Notes: generated by a model from the sequence alone, not told the origin. DNA of 36,211 bases from Candidatus Woesearchaeota archaeon (GCA_018303685.1 JAGVXS010000007.1:1-36211), one strand, 5' to 3'. Counted from the stretch's first letter, positions 7,888 through 19,983 are shown. Numbers and translations: made by a program.

Positions 7888-10800
7888 CTAATACTCCCCC
7901 CAGCTCTTAACCTCCAGCTCCTCAATTTTCTTCTTGTAAATTGATTCAACAAACAATTTAGCAATCTGCGCGTTTGTTAATAAAGGAATGTTAAAGTCAA
8001 CTGCCTTTCTTCTGATAAGATAATCATTTGTAAGTTCTTCCTCCTCCAAGCTTTTTGGGATATTGATTACCAAGTCAATTTTTCTTTCTTGAAGATACGT
8101 CAATGTGCTTGGTTCTTTTTTATCCAATGGCCAATGCAAGATATTAGTTTTGACATTGTTTTCTTCAAGAAATTTAGCAGTTCCCTCAGTTGCATAAAGA
8201 TTATATCCCATTTCTGCCAGCTTTTTGACACTCTCCAGCAAATCCGCCTTGCTCTTTATCGGGCCTGTTGAAAGCAAAACATTTGATTTTGGAATCACAA
8301 ACCCGACAGAAAGCAATGACTTCAAAAACGCTTCATTCACATCACTGCCTAGGCATGCGACTTCTCCTGTGGAAGCCATCTCAACGCTCAGAACAGGGTC
8401 TGCCCCTTGCAGTCTCGAGAAAGAAAACTGGGGCGCTTTGACTCCGACATAATCCAAGTCAAGAGTGTTGTACTTCCCTTTTATATCCATCCCAAGCATT
8501 GCCTTTGTTGCCATGTCAATGAAATTGTGCTTTGTGACTTTTGAAACGAACGGAAAGCTCCTTGAAGCCCTCAAATTGCACTCTATGACTTTTATATTGT
8601 TGTCTTTTGCAATGAGCTGTATGTTGAAAGGCCCTGTTATCTTCAATGATTTTGCAATGCTTTTTGTTATCTCCTTTATTCTTCTGATTGTTTCAAGGTA
8701 TGTGTATTGCGGCGGCAGCACCATGGTTGCATCTCCACTATGAACGCCTGCATTTTCTATGTGCTCTGAGACTGCATAAATCACCAAGTCGCCGTTTTGC
8801 GCAACAGCGTCTATCTCAATCTCCTTTGCATTTGTTATGAACTTGCTTATTACAACAGGATGCTCTTTTGAAACCTCTGCTGCTTTCCTGAGGTACTGCT
8901 CCAGCTCTTTTTTGTTGGCGGCAACGCCCATGGCAGCCCCGCTTGCCCATTGCGGCTGCTCAACTCCGAGAGAGTCAAGCATTGTAGAAAATTTATGGCG
9001 GTTCTCTGCATTGTCAATGCTCAAAGGGGATGTTCCAAATATTTTCACATCCTGCCTGTCCAGCCTCATTGCAAGATTGTTCGGAATCTGCCCGCCCATT
9101 GAAATTATAACTCCGAGTGGATTCTCTTTTTCATAGATGTCAAGCACCCTTTCAAGGCTCAGCTCGTCGAAATAAAGCCTGTCGCACACGTCATAGTCGG
9201 TGCTTACAGTCTCGGGATTGTAGTTAATCATTATTGCGGAGTAGCCCAGCTTCTTTAATGTAAAAACTGCATTGACGCAGCACCAGTCAAACTCGACAGA
9301 GCTTCCTATCCTGTAAGCGCCTGAGCCAAGGACTATAACGTTGTTTTTTGCCTTGAATTCAATATCATCTTCTTCTCCGTTGTAAGTAAGGTAAAGGTAG
9401 TTCGTTTTTGCGGGGTATTCTGCAGCCAAAGTGTCTATCTGCTTCACGCACGGGGTTATTTTGTGCTTCTTCCTTAAATTCCTGGCCTGCAAAAGCTTTT
9501 CCCCCATATTATTTCCATCCTCTTTAAACAATAATCTTGCAATCTGGAAATCGGAAAAGCCCTGCTGTTTTGCCAGTTTGATTAAATTGATTGGGACGTT
9601 GCCGATATTGCAGTTTAATAAGCCCTTTTCAGTTTCAACAACATTCCTTATTTTATACAAAAACCATTTGTCGATTTTTGTCAATTCATAAATTTCATCA
9701 ACAGAAATTCCTCTTCTAACTGCCTCCACAATAGCCAATAGCCTTTTATCTGTTGGCATTCTTAATTCTTTTTTGATATCGTCAAATTTTAGATTATTCC
9801 CGACCAATCCATGAAGATTTATGTTAAGCATCCTTATAGCTTTCTGGATAACTTCCTCAAACTTCCTGCCAATCGCCATGACTTCCCCGACGCTTTTCAT
9901 CTCTGAGCCAATCTCAAAGCTTACATGCTTGAACTTCTGCAGGTCCCATCTCGGGATTTTTACGACAATGTAGTCCAAGGCAGGCTCAAAGCAGCTTTTT
10001 GTAGCCTTTGTTATTGCATTTTCAAGCTCGGTTAAAGAATACCCAATGGCTAGTTTTGCTGCGATGAATGCCAGAGGATAGCCTGTTGCCTTTGAAGCAA
10101 GGGCAGAGCTTCTTGAGAGCCTTGCATTGACTTCTATGACCATGTAATCCTCGGAATAAGGGTCAAGGGCGTATTGTATGTTGCATTCGCCGACAATTCC
10201 AAGGTGCCTTATTACTCTTATTGAAATATCCCTCAGCTTGTGGTATTCGCTGTTTGTCAGGGTTTGCGACGGGGCAACCACAATGCTTTCTCCTGTATGG
10301 ATTCCCATCGGGTCAAAATTTTCCATGTTGCAGACAGTGATGCAGTTGTCATAGGCGTCCCTAACAACTTCGTATTCTATTTCTTTCCATCCGCCAAGGT
10401 ATTTCTCGATGAGAACTTGAGATGAATAAGCCAGAGCCCTTTTCGCTTTTGCTGCTAATTCTTCTTCATTGAGCGCGACTCCAGAGCCTTGTCCGCCAAG
10501 AGCATAAGCAACCCTGAGCATGACAGGGTATTCCAGTTTTTTTGCAACTTCAATAGCTTGCCCTACACTTGCCACTGCCTCGCTTTCCGGAGTCTTGACA
10601 TTTATTTCATTCAGCTTTTTTACAAACAACTCCCTGTCTTCTGTGTTTTTGATTGCATCAATCTGTGTGCCTAAAACTTTTACATCGTGTTTCTCAAAAA
10701 CTCCTGCATCATGCAGTTCAACGCCGCAGTTCAAGGCAGTCTGCCCGCCGAAAGAAAGCATTATGCCGTCAACTTTTTCCTTTTCAATCACTTTTTCGAC

Positions 10801-11013
10801 AAAATAAGGGGTTACGGGCAGAAAATAAATTTTGTCAGCCATGCCTTCAGAAGTTTGTATAGTTGCAATGTTTGGATTGATAAGTACTGTTCCTATTCCT
10901 TCTTCTCTTAAAGCCTTGAGGCACTGGCTACCACTATAGTCAAATTCTCCGGCTTGCCCAATTTTCAATGAACCCGAGCCCAATACTAAAACTTTTTTTG
11001 GCTTTTGAATCAT
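7888..11013 (-). CDS. carB: Carbamoyl-phosphate synthase large subunit
   Basis: [34 protein letters not shown], paired ATP-grasp halves ([25 protein letters not shown]), C-terminal MGS-like domain. Confidence 0.97.
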   Translation of the reverse strand: MIQKPKKVLVLGSGSLKIGQAGEFDYSGSQCLKALREEGIGTVLINPNIATIQTSEGMADKIYFLPVTPYFVEKVIEKEKVDGIMLSFGGQTALNCGVELHDAGVFEKHDVKVLGTQIDAIKNTEDRELFVKKLNEINVKTPESEAVASVGQAIEVAKKLEYPVMLRVAYALGGQGSGVALNEEELAAKAKRALAYSSQVLIEKYLGGWKEIEYEVVRDAYDNCITVCNMENFDPMGIHTGESIVVAPSQTLTNSEYHKLRDISIRVIRHLGIVGECNIQYALDPYSEDYMVIEVNARLSRSSALASKATGYPLAFIAAKLAIGYSLTELENAITKATKSCFEPALDYIVVKIPRWDLQKFKHVSFEIGSEMKSVGEVMAIGRKFEEVIQKAIRMLNINLHGLVGNNLKFDDIKKELRMPTDKRLLAIVEAVRRGISVDEIYELTKIDKWFLYKIRNVVETEKGLLNCNIGNVPINLIKLAKQQGFSDFQIARLLFKEDGNNMGEKLLQARNLRKKHKITPCVKQIDTLAAEYPAKTNYLYLTYNGEEDDIEFKAKNNVIVLGSGAYRIGSSVEFDWCCVNAVFTLKKLGYSAIMINYNPETVSTDYDVCDRLYFDELSLERVLDIYEKENPLGVIISMGGQIPNNLAMRLDRQDVKIFGTSPLSIDNAENRHKFSTMLDSLGVEQPQWASGAAMGVAANKKELEQYLRKAAEVSKEHPVVISKFITNAKEIEIDAVAQNGDLVIYAVSEHIENAGVHSGDATMVLPPQYTYLETIRRIKEITKSIAKSLKITGPFNIQLIAKDNNIKVIECNLRASRSFPFVSKVTKHNFIDMATKAMLGMDIKGKYNTLDLDYVGVKAPQFSFSRLQGADPVLSVEMASTGEVACLGSDVNEAFLKSLLSVGFVIPKSNVLLSTGPIKSKADLLESVKKLAEMGYNLYATEGTAKFLEENNVKTNILHWPLDKKEPSTLTYLQERKIDLVINIPKSLEEEELTNDYLIRRKAVDFNIPLLTNAQIAKLFVESIYKKKIEELEVKSWGEY

Positions 11014-11014
11014 T

Positions 11015-12091
11015 TTATTTCAACATTTTAACAAACTCATCAAACAAAAACTCCGTGTCAACAGGACCAGGGGTTGCCTCAGGATGAAACTGGACAGACA
11101 TAAACGGCTTTGTCTTGTGCTTTATGCCTTCATTTGTGCCGTCATTCGCATTCACAAAAAATTCCTGCCATTCGTCGCTTAATGACTTCATGTCAACTGC
11201 AAACCCATGGTTTTGTGTTGTGATAAAGCATCTTTTAGTATTAACTAAAGTACAAGGCTGATTCTGCGAGCGATGCCCGTACTTTAATTTGTAAGTATCA
11301 CCTCCTGCTGCCAATGCAAGTATTTGGTTGCCGAGGCATATGCCGAATGTCGGAATATTATGCTTCAAAGCTCTGCCGACATTGTAAATAGTTTTCTTGC
11401 ACATTTTAGGGTCGCCGGGTCCGTTAGAAATAATCAACCCATCAAAAAAATCCGCCAGAAAATCATAGTCATAAGACACCCTGATAACTGTCAGATTCCT
11501 TTTTATCAGATTCCTTATGATATTGTTTTTAACCCCGCAGTCAACAACAACCACCTTTTCTTGGTTTGGCCTTTCATTGTACACAATCGGCTCTTTTATA
11601 GAAACTTCTTTTACAACGTCAAAGGCATTTGGGTCGTAAAAACCAACATTTTCCTCGTCAAAAATAATCTTACCAAGCATTGCGCCCTTTTCTCTTAATG
11701 TTTTTGTCAATTTTCTGGTGTCAATGCCGTAAATTGCAGGGATATTCTCTTCTTTCAGCCATTCCGCAAGGCTTTTTTTTGCATTCCAGTGGGAGTACTC
11801 AAAAGAATAGTCAGAAACAATCAATGCCTGAACTTGAATCTTATCCGACTCAAAATTTGTGTCAAGGCTGTTTTCAATATTCTTTGCAGGCACGCCATAA
11901 TTTCCTATTAATGGATACGTCAAAACAAGAATCTGCCCTTTGTAGCTCGGGTCTGTCAGCGACTCCGGATAGCCAACCATTCCTGTGCTGAAAACAGCTT
12001 CCCCTGATGTTGAATGCCCTGCGCCAAAAGAAAAGCCTCTGAACTCGTCGCCGTTTTCAAGAACAAGCCTTGCTTCTTTACCTTCGTGCAT
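11015..12091 (-). CDS. carA: Carbamoyl-phosphate synthase small subunit
   Basis: Class I GATase [32 protein letters not shown] and [21 protein letters not shown]. Confidence 0.97.
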   Translation of the reverse strand: MHEGKEARLVLENGDEFRGFSFGAGHSTSGEAVFSTGMVGYPESLTDPSYKGQILVLTYPLIGNYGVPAKNIENSLDTNFESDKIQVQALIVSDYSFEYSHWNAKKSLAEWLKEENIPAIYGIDTRKLTKTLREKGAMLGKIIFDEENVGFYDPNAFDVVKEVSIKEPIVYNERPNQEKVVVVDCGVKNNIIRNLIKRNLTVIRVSYDYDFLADFFDGLIISNGPGDPKMCKKTIYNVGRALKHNIPTFGICLGNQILALAAGGDTYKLKYGHRSQNQPCTLVNTKRCFITTQNHGFAVDMKSLSDEWQEFFVNANDGTNEGIKHKTKPFMSVQFHPEATPGPVDTEFLFDEFVKMLK

Positions 12092-12113
12092 TAAAAAAAA
12101 GTATTAGTATGAA

Positions 12114-12131
12114 GTGGTTAATAAATGTTTT
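12114..12131 (-). promoter_or_regulatory. BRE/TATA-like promoter of carAB
   Basis: Minus strand CAAAACATTTATTAACC; TTTATTAA lies about 25 nt upstream of the carA ATG (12091), a leaderless-promoter geometry. Confidence 0.5.
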
Positions 12132-12181
12132 GGTTTGAAATTATAGAGAACTTTGAAAAATTCATTATTTTTACCATTTTA

Positions 12182-12231
12182 CTTGAAAATCCAAGATTTT
12201 CAAGTTCCCAAAAATTGCATTGCAATTTTTT
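12182..12231. terminator. Two tandem perfect hairpins between argC and carA (terminator or regulatory)
   Basis: CTTGAAAATC-CAA-GATTTTCAAG (12182-12204, 10-bp stem) and AAAAATTGCA-T-TGCAATTTTT (12210-12230). Confidence 0.55.
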
Positions 12232-12248
12232 AGGACATTCAAAATTCC

Positions 12249-13229
12249 CTATACAAGCCCTTCACTTTCATCAATCCCAAACATTATGTTCATGTTCTGG
12301 ACTGCCTGTCCTGAAGCGCCTTTGAGGAGATTGTCAATTACAGACACCACAACGAGCTGGTTGTTTTCATCAATCTCAAAGCCGCCAACACAGCAATAAT
12401 TGTTGTTTTGCACATCATGAAGCTCCGGTAGCTTGCCTTCAGTTATCTTCACAAAAGGCTCTTTCCTATAAAAGCCCTTATATAGTTTTTTAATCTTTTC
12501 GGAACTTCCTTTTTTCTTCAGAATTGCATGCATTGTGCACATCAAGCCCCTGAATACAGGAATCACATGCGGAGTAAAAGACAGCTTTGTTTTGATAAAT
12601 TGCTCTATTTCATATTTATGCCTGTGCTTTGTTATATTGTACGCAATTATATTATCAGCATAATTCTCCGGCTGATTGGCGTAAGTTGGCTTGGCACCAG
12701 CGCCGCTATAGCCTGATTTGCAGTCAAAGATAATGCTACTAGCAAATTTTTGTATAGGCAATGCAGCAAGAATGCAGGCTGTTGCATAGCATCCTGGATT
12801 TGCAACTACTTTGGCTTTCTTAATTTCATCTCTAAAAAGCTCAGGCAGCCCATAGACGGCTTTTATTTTTGAATCATTTTTTATTCCATAGACTTTCTCA
12901 TAAACTTTCGGATTTGAAAACCTGAAATCAGCGCTTAAGTCTATAACTCTTGTTTTCAATTTTTGTACTACATCAATTGACTCCTTGCTTGGAAGGGCCG
13001 TAAAAACAACGTCAACACCCATTTTATTTATTTCATCAATACTAAGATTGGTAAATCTTAGCTTATCATCCCAAAAATCATTGTAGAGAGATCTGACAGT
13101 TTGTCCACTGTGGCTCTTGCTGTTAAGGGAAGATAGCTCTACTTTTCCATGCCTGCCTAGGATTTTTACCAATTCATATCCCGTATACCCAGAAGCGCCT
13201 ATAATGCCGGCCTTAATTTTCATTTTCAA
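12249..13229 (-). CDS. argC: N-acetyl-gamma-glutamyl-phosphate reductase
   Basis: KAGIIGASGYTGYELVKILGRH, VVANPGCYATACILAALP. Confidence 0.96.
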   Translation of the reverse strand: MKMKIKAGIIGASGYTGYELVKILGRHGKVELSSLNSKSHSGQTVRSLYNDFWDDKLRFTNLSIDEINKMGVDVVFTALPSKESIDVVQKLKTRVIDLSADFRFSNPKVYEKVYGIKNDSKIKAVYGLPELFRDEIKKAKVVANPGCYATACILAALPIQKFASSIIFDCKSGYSGAGAKPTYANQPENYADNIIAYNITKHRHKYEIEQFIKTKLSFTPHVIPVFRGLMCTMHAILKKKGSSEKIKKLYKGFYRKEPFVKITEGKLPELHDVQNNNYCCVGGFEIDENNQLVVVSVIDNLLKGASGQAVQNMNIMFGIDESEGLV

Positions 13230-14382
13230 TCACTTCATTTAAAATTTCCAAAGCGTCATTGATTACGCCCCTGCTTATTGTAAGCGGCGGCAAAAATCTC
13301 AGCACTTTCTCAGCTGTCAGATTGACAAGCAAGCCGTTCTCAAGGCATTTTTCTTGCATTTTCTCAGAATATTTTCTCATTTCCATTCCAATCATAAGCC
13401 CCTTTCCCCTAATTTCTCTGATGTTGTCCGAATTTATTGAGCTTAATTTTTTCATTAGGTAGCTCCCCTGAATTTCCGCATTTTGCATAAGCTTATTTTT
13501 TATTAAATATTCAATTGTAAAATTTGCAGCGAGGCATGCAACCGGGTTGCCTCCAAAAGTAGAGCCATGGTCCCCTTTAGCAAAGCTTTTTGCAACATTG
13601 CCTTTAGCTATTGTAGCTCCAATTGGAATGCCATTAGCGAGCCCTTTTGCCAATGTCACTAAATCAGGCTTTATTCTATCATGCTCATAGGCAAAAAATT
13701 TTCCTGTCCTACCGCATCCTGTCTGCACTTCATCAACTATCATTAAGATGTTGCGCCTGTCGCAAATTTCCCTAATGCCTTTCAAGTAATCTTTATTTGG
13801 CATTATTATTCCAGCTTCTCCTTGTATGGGCTCAACTATAATGCCGGCTGTTTTTTTGCTTATCTTCCTTTTAATGGCATTAACATCCCCATATTTAACA
13901 TGGACAAAGCCGGAAAGCAATGGCTTGAATGGATTTCTTATCTTTTCCTTGCCTGTAGCAGCAAGGCTTCCGAAAGTTCTTCCATGAAATGACTCTTTTG
14001 TGGATATTATCTGTGTTTTTTTAGTATGCTTCCTTGCTAGTTTTATGGCTGCTTCAACACCCTCAGCGCCTGAATTCGAGAAAAAGCACTTGTTTAACCC
14101 TGATAATTTAGCCAATTTTTCAGCAAGCTTAACCTGCTCTTCTGTATAATAAAGGTTTGTCGGGTTTGTTATTTTTTCTATCTGTCCTTTTACAGCTTGT
14201 GCAAACTCTTTGTTCCCGTGCCCCAGCAGGCATGTTGCCAATCCGCCAACCAAGTCAATGTACTTTTTGCCCTTTTTGTCAAATAAATAGCAGCCATCTC
14301 CGTGATCAATTACAAATTTAGGCCGTGAATAAGTCTGCATAATATATTTTTTCTCCTGTTCAATTACCTTATTTGTTTCCAT
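13213..14382 (-). CDS. argD: Acetylornithine aminotransferase
   Basis: Class III aminotransferase: NSGAEGVEAAIKLARKHT, MIVDEVQTGCGRTGKFFAYEH, LVTLAKGLANGIPIGA, STFGGNPVACLAA. Confidence 0.95.
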   Translation of the reverse strand: METNKVIEQEKKYIMQTYSRPKFVIDHGDGCYLFDKKGKKYIDLVGGLATCLLGHGNKEFAQAVKGQIEKITNPTNLYYTEEQVKLAEKLAKLSGLNKCFFSNSGAEGVEAAIKLARKHTKKTQIISTKESFHGRTFGSLAATGKEKIRNPFKPLLSGFVHVKYGDVNAIKRKISKKTAGIIVEPIQGEAGIIMPNKDYLKGIREICDRRNILMIVDEVQTGCGRTGKFFAYEHDRIKPDLVTLAKGLANGIPIGATIAKGNVAKSFAKGDHGSTFGGNPVACLAANFTIEYLIKNKLMQNAEIQGSYLMKKLSSINSDNIREIRGKGLMIGMEMRKYSEKMQEKCLENGLLVNLTAEKVLRFLPPLTISRGVINDALEILNEVIENEN

Positions 14383-15217
14383 TTTTGTACACTACCTCTG
14401 TTCCAATCCCCTTATCGGTAAAAATCTCAAGGAGCAAAGAATGGGGGATCAACCCATTTATCAAGTGGGCTTTAGGGCATTTGTTCTTGACAGCGTAAAT
14501 GCAAGCCTCAACCTTCGGAATCATGCCATTGTTTATGTTTCCGTTTTTTATTTCCCTTTTTGCAGTCTTGAAGTCTATATGGGAAAGCAGATTATCTCCT
14601 ATAACAACGCCATCAACATTTGTCAGAATTGTAAGCTTTTCTGCAGCCAATGCAACCGCAATCCTGGAAGCGGCTGTATCGGCATTTATGTTGTATCTCT
14701 GATTTTGTTTTCCGATTCCAATTGGGGAGATGACAGGGACATATCCTGAAGCGAGATGTTTTAGCAGTTTATCCTTGTCAATTTTTGTTATCTCGCCGAC
14801 AAGCCCAAGATCTTTGGATTTTTGCCTTACATCTATGCAGTTGACTGCGCTAATGGTTTTGACGCCCTTTGACTTCAGCTTGCCAACTATCCTTTTGTTT
14901 ATCCTCTGGAAAATTTTTTCAACGGCCTTGATGATTTTTTCATCCGTGTACCTTAAGCCATTTATGAACTTTGGAGCAATACCCAGTTTTTTCAGCTCCT
15001 TGTCTATTTCTGGGCCACCTCCATGGACGACAACAACTTTAATACCTATTCTTTTCAGGAATGCAATATCCTCTGTTGCATTCCTTATTTCAGACATTGC
15101 ATTTCCTCCAAGCTTTATGACTACTGTTTTGTTGTGGTATCTTTCTATATAGGGCAAGGCTTCAATCAAAACCTTTGTTTTTTCGTTTGGAGTCATTTTA
15201 GGTTGAATAGCGGGCAT
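14369..15217 (-). CDS. argB: Acetylglutamate kinase
   Basis: TVVIKLGGNAM, VVVVHGGGPEIDKELKKLGI, INADTAASRIAVALAAEKLTILTNVDGV. Confidence 0.96.
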   Translation of the reverse strand: MPAIQPKMTPNEKTKVLIEALPYIERYHNKTVVIKLGGNAMSEIRNATEDIAFLKRIGIKVVVVHGGGPEIDKELKKLGIAPKFINGLRYTDEKIIKAVEKIFQRINKRIVGKLKSKGVKTISAVNCIDVRQKSKDLGLVGEITKIDKDKLLKHLASGYVPVISPIGIGKQNQRYNINADTAASRIAVALAAEKLTILTNVDGVVIGDNLLSHIDFKTAKREIKNGNINNGMIPKVEACIYAVKNKCPKAHLINGLIPHSLLLEIFTDKGIGTEVVYKNGNK

Positions 15218-16361
15218 TTATTTTTATGTAACCATATGTCATGTCGCATCCGTATGCAATCGCATTTTCTTTTCCCTGTTTTATGTCTATGGTTATTTTT
15301 AGTGCATCTGCGTTCATTAATTTTTTAACTTCTCCAGGATTAAAATTTGATGATGTGCCGCTGCTTACAATCTTCTCTTTCTCAAAGTAAATGTCGACCA
15401 AATTTTCCTTGAACTTGGCATTTGAGTTGCCCATTGCGCACATCAATCTGCCCCAGTTTGGGTCGTTTCCAAATATTGCGCATTTCACAAGGTTTGAGGT
15501 TATGATTGATTTTGCAAGCTTCTGCGCGTCTGATCTAGTCATTGCATTTTTTACTTCAACCTCAATTAATTTTGTTGCCCCTTCCCCGTCTCTTGCAATT
15601 TTTTTTGACATCTCGGTGCAAACATAATCCAACGCCTCCTGAAATTTTTTTTCGTCCACGCTGCCTGCAAGCCCGTTTGCAAGAATGGCAACCATGTCGC
15701 TTGTGCTGGTGTCCATGTCGATGCTCATCATGTTGAATGACTTATTTACTGAATTTTTCAGAAACTTGTCTAGCTTTTTGGAGCTTATTTTCGCATCAGT
15801 TGTTATAAAGCACAGCATGGTCGCCATGTTTGGGTGTATCATGCCAGAGCCTTTTGCAATTGCTCCGATTGTAAAGTTATCAACATTTACTGCAATCTCC
15901 TTTTCTAAAGTATCTGTCGTAAGGATAGCTTTTGCAACTTCTGAATTGGTTGACAAATGGCTTTTTATATTTTTTAGGCCACTTCTTATCTTGTCCATCG
16001 GCAGATAAGCCCCAATCAGTCCGGTTGACGCGACAACAACGTCATTTTCCTTTATTCCCAGCTCTCTTGCTGCAAGTTTTGCAGTTTCTCCAGCATCTTC
16101 CAGCCCTTTTTTGCCTGTGCATACGTTTGCGATGCCGCTGTTAACTACAATTGCCTGAGCCTTGCCGTTTTTAAGATGGCTTTTTGTCACAATTAGAGGG
16201 GCTCCTTTGACCTTGTTTGAGGTGTAAACAGCAGCTGCATCTGACAATACTTCGCTGACTATCACAGCCAAGTCCAAGCTGCCTGACTTCTTTATTCCTA
16301 TATGCTTTCCGAGAGCCTTAAAGCCTTTCGGCGCGCACACGCTGTTTTTAAGAAGCTGCAT
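15198..16361 (-). CDS. argJ: Glutamate N-acetyltransferase / amino-acid acetyltransferase
   Basis: AKGSGMIHPNMATMLCFITTDA (autocleavage Thr context), KGAPLIVTKSHLKNGKAQAIVVNSGIANVCTG, FGNDPNWGRLMCAMG. Confidence 0.96.
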   Translation of the reverse strand: MQLLKNSVCAPKGFKALGKHIGIKKSGSLDLAVIVSEVLSDAAAVYTSNKVKGAPLIVTKSHLKNGKAQAIVVNSGIANVCTGKKGLEDAGETAKLAARELGIKENDVVVASTGLIGAYLPMDKIRSGLKNIKSHLSTNSEVAKAILTTDTLEKEIAVNVDNFTIGAIAKGSGMIHPNMATMLCFITTDAKISSKKLDKFLKNSVNKSFNMMSIDMDTSTSDMVAILANGLAGSVDEKKFQEALDYVCTEMSKKIARDGEGATKLIEVEVKNAMTRSDAQKLAKSIITSNLVKCAIFGNDPNWGRLMCAMGNSNAKFKENLVDIYFEKEKIVSSGTSSNFNPGEVKKLMNADALKITIDIKQGKENAIAYGCDMTYGYIKINARYST

Positions 16362-16362
16362 T

Positions 16363-17706
16363 TTATTTCACTAACCTATTCAGTTTTGAATGAAATTTTT
16401 TGATTTCAAGATTGACTTCATCGCTTGATTCTTTTATCTCGTTTTTTAGCTTGTCCAATCCCAGACTTCCTGTTGCGCCAATATGCTTATTCGATTGCAG
16501 ATTTTTCAGTGGATTGATTTCAGGCAGGCTTTCCAGTTTTTTGGCAGTTTCCTCATAGGCGTCCCTAAAGGAGATTCCCTTCTTTACCAGCCCGTAGGCA
16601 TGCTGGGTCGCAAACAATTCCTTGGTGCATGCTTTTATGCATTTTTGCTTATTTACTTTTATTTTTTTAGCAATTATCTTGAACATTTTTAATGTCGAAA
16701 TTGCTATTTCAAAGCTTTCAATCAACACCTCCTTAGTCAATTGCAAGTCTCTGTTGTAGCCTGACTGCATTTTGAACACGACATTTTTGACAAAATAGAG
16801 ATTGGAATCGAGTTTTGCAGCCTTTGCCCTTATCAATTCGAAAACATCCGGGTTTTTCTTTTGCGGCATTATGGAAGAGCCCGTGCAAAATTCATCAGGC
16901 AATGTGAAAAATCCGAATTCTTCCATACTGAACAATATTAAATCATTTGAGAGTCTGGCTAAGTCACCCATAACGTTGCTCAACGCGAATATTATAACAG
17001 ATTCAAATTTGCCTCTGCTATTTTGAACATACAAAACATTATTTTGAACTCTTTCAAAATCTAATAAGTCTGCAACTAATTGTCTGTTGATATTTAATGG
17101 TAAACCATAGCCTGCACCGCTTCCCAATGGAGACTGATCATTTAATTCATAGGCCTCATCCAAAATTTCTAAATCGTCAATTAAAGATTCTGCAAAGCTG
17201 CCAAAATACAATCCAACAGAGGATGGCATTGCCTTTCTTGAATGAGTGTACCCGGGCATAGGAATTTCTTTGTATTTGTTTGCAGCATTTACAAGAGCAG
17301 AAGCTAATTCAAGAACCAATTGTTGCACCTCAAGAAGCTTGTCCTTTGAGTAAAGCCGCAAATCAACCAAAACCTGGTCATTTCTTGACCTCGCCGTATG
17401 GATTTTCTTTCCCAGATTTCCTAATTTTTTTGTCAAATAACTCTCGATTGCAGTATGAACATCCTCCTCCTCAAGCTTTATCTCAAATGCATTTTTTTGG
17501 CTTAATTTTAAAATTCCAATTAATGCTTTTTTTAGTTTTTTAAGCTCATTTTTTGTCAGAATCCCTATATTGTTCAGCATGATTGCATGCGCTATGCTGC
17601 CGTAAATATCATATTCCACAAGATTTTTGTCTAGTAAATAATCATTGCCCACTGTAAACTTTTCAACTTCCTTGTTTAGTTTGTAATTTTTTTGCCAGAG
17701 TTTCAT
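16363..17706 (-). CDS. argH: Argininosuccinate lyase
   Basis: EEEDVHTAIESYLTKKLG, TARSRNDQV, GSSIMPQKKNPDVFELIRAK. Confidence 0.96.
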   Translation of the reverse strand: MKLWQKNYKLNKEVEKFTVGNDYLLDKNLVEYDIYGSIAHAIMLNNIGILTKNELKKLKKALIGILKLSQKNAFEIKLEEEDVHTAIESYLTKKLGNLGKKIHTARSRNDQVLVDLRLYSKDKLLEVQQLVLELASALVNAANKYKEIPMPGYTHSRKAMPSSVGLYFGSFAESLIDDLEILDEAYELNDQSPLGSGAGYGLPLNINRQLVADLLDFERVQNNVLYVQNSRGKFESVIIFALSNVMGDLARLSNDLILFSMEEFGFFTLPDEFCTGSSIMPQKKNPDVFELIRAKAAKLDSNLYFVKNVVFKMQSGYNRDLQLTKEVLIESFEIAISTLKMFKIIAKKIKVNKQKCIKACTKELFATQHAYGLVKKGISFRDAYEETAKKLESLPEINPLKNLQSNKHIGATGSLGLDKLKNEIKESSDEVNLEIKKFHSKLNRLVK

Positions 17707-18629
17707 TTTTCCTCCTTCAACAGCTTCAATATTATTGCTTTTTGCATATGCAGCCTGTTTTCTGCTTGGTCAAATACAACACTTTGATGGCCGTCAATTA
17801 CGTCAGCAGTCTGCTCCATGCCCCTCATCGCAGGCAAACAATTCATGAATATTGCATCTTTTTTCGCATTTTTTATCAAATCTTTGTTGACTTGGAATGG
17901 ATTGAGCAGCTTGATTCTTTTTTCTTTCTCCTCCTTTGGTATGTGGTAACTCATCCATGAGTCAGCATAGACTATGTCAGCATCTTTCACAGCATCTTTT
18001 GCATTTTGCGTGATTTTTATTTTTGAGCCTGAAATTTTGGCTTTTTTCACTGCAATGTCCGCAATCCATTTTTGGGGCATCAGTGATTCTGGGCAGCCAA
18101 CTGATATGTCAATGCCGACTGTAGAGCAGCCTAAAAGCAGCTCATGCGTTATGTTGTTGTTGCCGTCTCCCACAAATGCGAGCTTAAGGCCTTTGAGCTT
18201 GCCCTTCTTTTCTTTTATTGTCAGCAAGTCTGATAAAATCTGGCATGGATGAAATTCATCTGTCAATCCATTGATTACAGGCACGCTTGAATTTTTTGCC
18301 AGCTCCTCCATGTTTTCCTGCTTGTATAGCCTGGCCATTATTATGTCGCAATACCTGCTTGAAACTTTTGCAGTATCCGCTATAGTTTCTTTCTCCCCCA
18401 ACGGGGAGTCTTTTGCATCAAGGTAGATTGCATGCCCTCCCATTTGCGTCATTGCAACCTCGAATGAAACCCTTGTCCTTAATGAGGGCTTTTCAAAAAT
18501 CATAAGCATTGTTTTGTTTTTTAATGTATCATCGTATTTTTTTGCATTATTTTTAATCTTGGCTGCCAAGCTAACCAAATCCAAGATATCTCCGCTATCC
18601 AAACCAGTCAAAGAGAGTAAATGCCTCAT
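17703..18629 (-). CDS. argF: Ornithine carbamoyltransferase
   Basis: MIFEKPSLRTRVSFEVAMTQMGGHAIYL, FHPCQILSDLLTI, FMNCLPAMRGMEQT. Confidence 0.95.
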   Translation of the reverse strand: MRHLLSLTGLDSGDILDLVSLAAKIKNNAKKYDDTLKNKTMLMIFEKPSLRTRVSFEVAMTQMGGHAIYLDAKDSPLGEKETIADTAKVSSRYCDIIMARLYKQENMEELAKNSSVPVINGLTDEFHPCQILSDLLTIKEKKGKLKGLKLAFVGDGNNNITHELLLGCSTVGIDISVGCPESLMPQKWIADIAVKKAKISGSKIKITQNAKDAVKDADIVYADSWMSYHIPKEEKEKRIKLLNPFQVNKDLIKNAKKDAIFMNCLPAMRGMEQTADVIDGHQSVVFDQAENRLHMQKAIILKLLKEEK

Positions 18630-18630
18630 T

Positions 18631-19851
18631 TTATTTCCTGTTTCTTAAAGAACTGGCTTTTAATCTCAAAGCATTCAATCTAATAAAGCCAAGGGCGTCT
18701 TTTTGGTCATAGCCGCCAATAGCATCCATGCTGCTTAAGTCCTGACTATACAAAGAGTCTTTTGATTCTCTGCCTATAACCATGCAGTTTCCTTTGTACA
18801 GGGACAAGTGCACTATCCCGTTTACATTTTCTTGGCTCTTGTCAAATGCAGCCCTTAAAAATTCCATTTCGGGAGAGTACCAAAAGCCATAATAGACAAG
18901 CTCTGCAAACTTTGGCATGAGCATGTCGCGCAGGTGCATTACTTCCCTGTCTAGGGTTATACCTTCAATATCGCGGTGAGCAATATGCAGTATAGTTCCA
19001 GCTGGCGTTTCATAAACACCTCTTGACTTTAAGCCCACAAAGCGGTTTTCAACCATATCAATCCTGCCGATGCCATTCCCTCCGCCGATTTTATTTAGGT
19101 ATTGGAATAACTCCAACGGTTTTGTCTTTAAAGTTCCATCGTTCTTGTTTTTCACTTTAACAGGATTGCCTTGCTTAAACTCTATCTCAATGATTGTCTC
19201 TTTGTCAGGAGCATTTTTTGGACTTTTTGTCATCTCAAACATTTCCTCGCTTGGAGTCAGCTTTGGATCTTCAAGTATGCCAGCTTCATAGCTTATGTGC
19301 ATCAAATTAGCATCTGTACTGTAAGGGGCATCCTTAGTGGCCTTCACAGGAATGCCGTTTTTTTGCGCATATTCGATCATGTCAGAGCGGCCCTTGAATT
19401 TTGCAAGGAATTCAGCGTCTTTCCAAGGCGCTATGATTTTTATCTTTGGGTCAATGGTCATGCAGGTAAGCTCAAACCTGACTTGGTCGTTTCCCTTTCC
19501 TGTTGCGCCATGGCTTACAAATTCAGCCTTTTCCTTTGCAGCGACTTCCATCTGCTTTTTCGCGATTAGCGGCCTTGCCAAAGAAGTGCCCATCAAATAC
19601 CTTCCTTCATACACGGCATTTGCCCTTATAGAAGGAAAAATGAAATCAGCCACAAACTCTTCTTTCACGTCTTCAATGTAAACCTTGGAAGCGCCTATTT
19701 TCAAAGCCTTTTGCTTCGCAGCCCTGAAGTCCTCCTTCTGCCCCAAATCAGCCATGAATGCAACTACCTCGTAGCCTTTGCCGATTAGCCAGCTCAGGAT
19801 TACTGACGTGTCCAACCCCCCGCTATATGCCAATACAACTTTTTGTTTCAT
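18631..19851 (-). CDS. argG: Argininosuccinate synthase
   Basis: [64 protein letters not shown] extends to 19893; the likely Met is at 19851. Confidence 0.96.
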   Translation of the reverse strand: MKQKVVLAYSGGLDTSVILSWLIGKGYEVVAFMADLGQKEDFRAAKQKALKIGASKVYIEDVKEEFVADFIFPSIRANAVYEGRYLMGTSLARPLIAKKQMEVAAKEKAEFVSHGATGKGNDQVRFELTCMTIDPKIKIIAPWKDAEFLAKFKGRSDMIEYAQKNGIPVKATKDAPYSTDANLMHISYEAGILEDPKLTPSEEMFEMTKSPKNAPDKETIIEIEFKQGNPVKVKNKNDGTLKTKPLELFQYLNKIGGGNGIGRIDMVENRFVGLKSRGVYETPAGTILHIAHRDIEGITLDREVMHLRDMLMPKFAELVYYGFWYSPEMEFLRAAFDKSQENVNGIVHLSLYKGNCMVIGRESKDSLYSQDLSSMDAIGGYDQKDALGFIRLNALRLKASSLRNRK

Positions 19852-19983
19852 TTGAGAAATAAAACTGCACCTCTTTTTAAACTTGATGCCCAAATTGAGA
19901 CAAAAATAAACAAAAATGTCTAGAATAAAACATTAACTTTTTCTAAATAAATTGCATTTTAAAATTTATATAAATTACATAAA

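Noticed and set aside
11324-11698. 124-aa plus-strand ORF inside carA
   Set aside because: Antisense to a strongly supported gene; shadow ORF.
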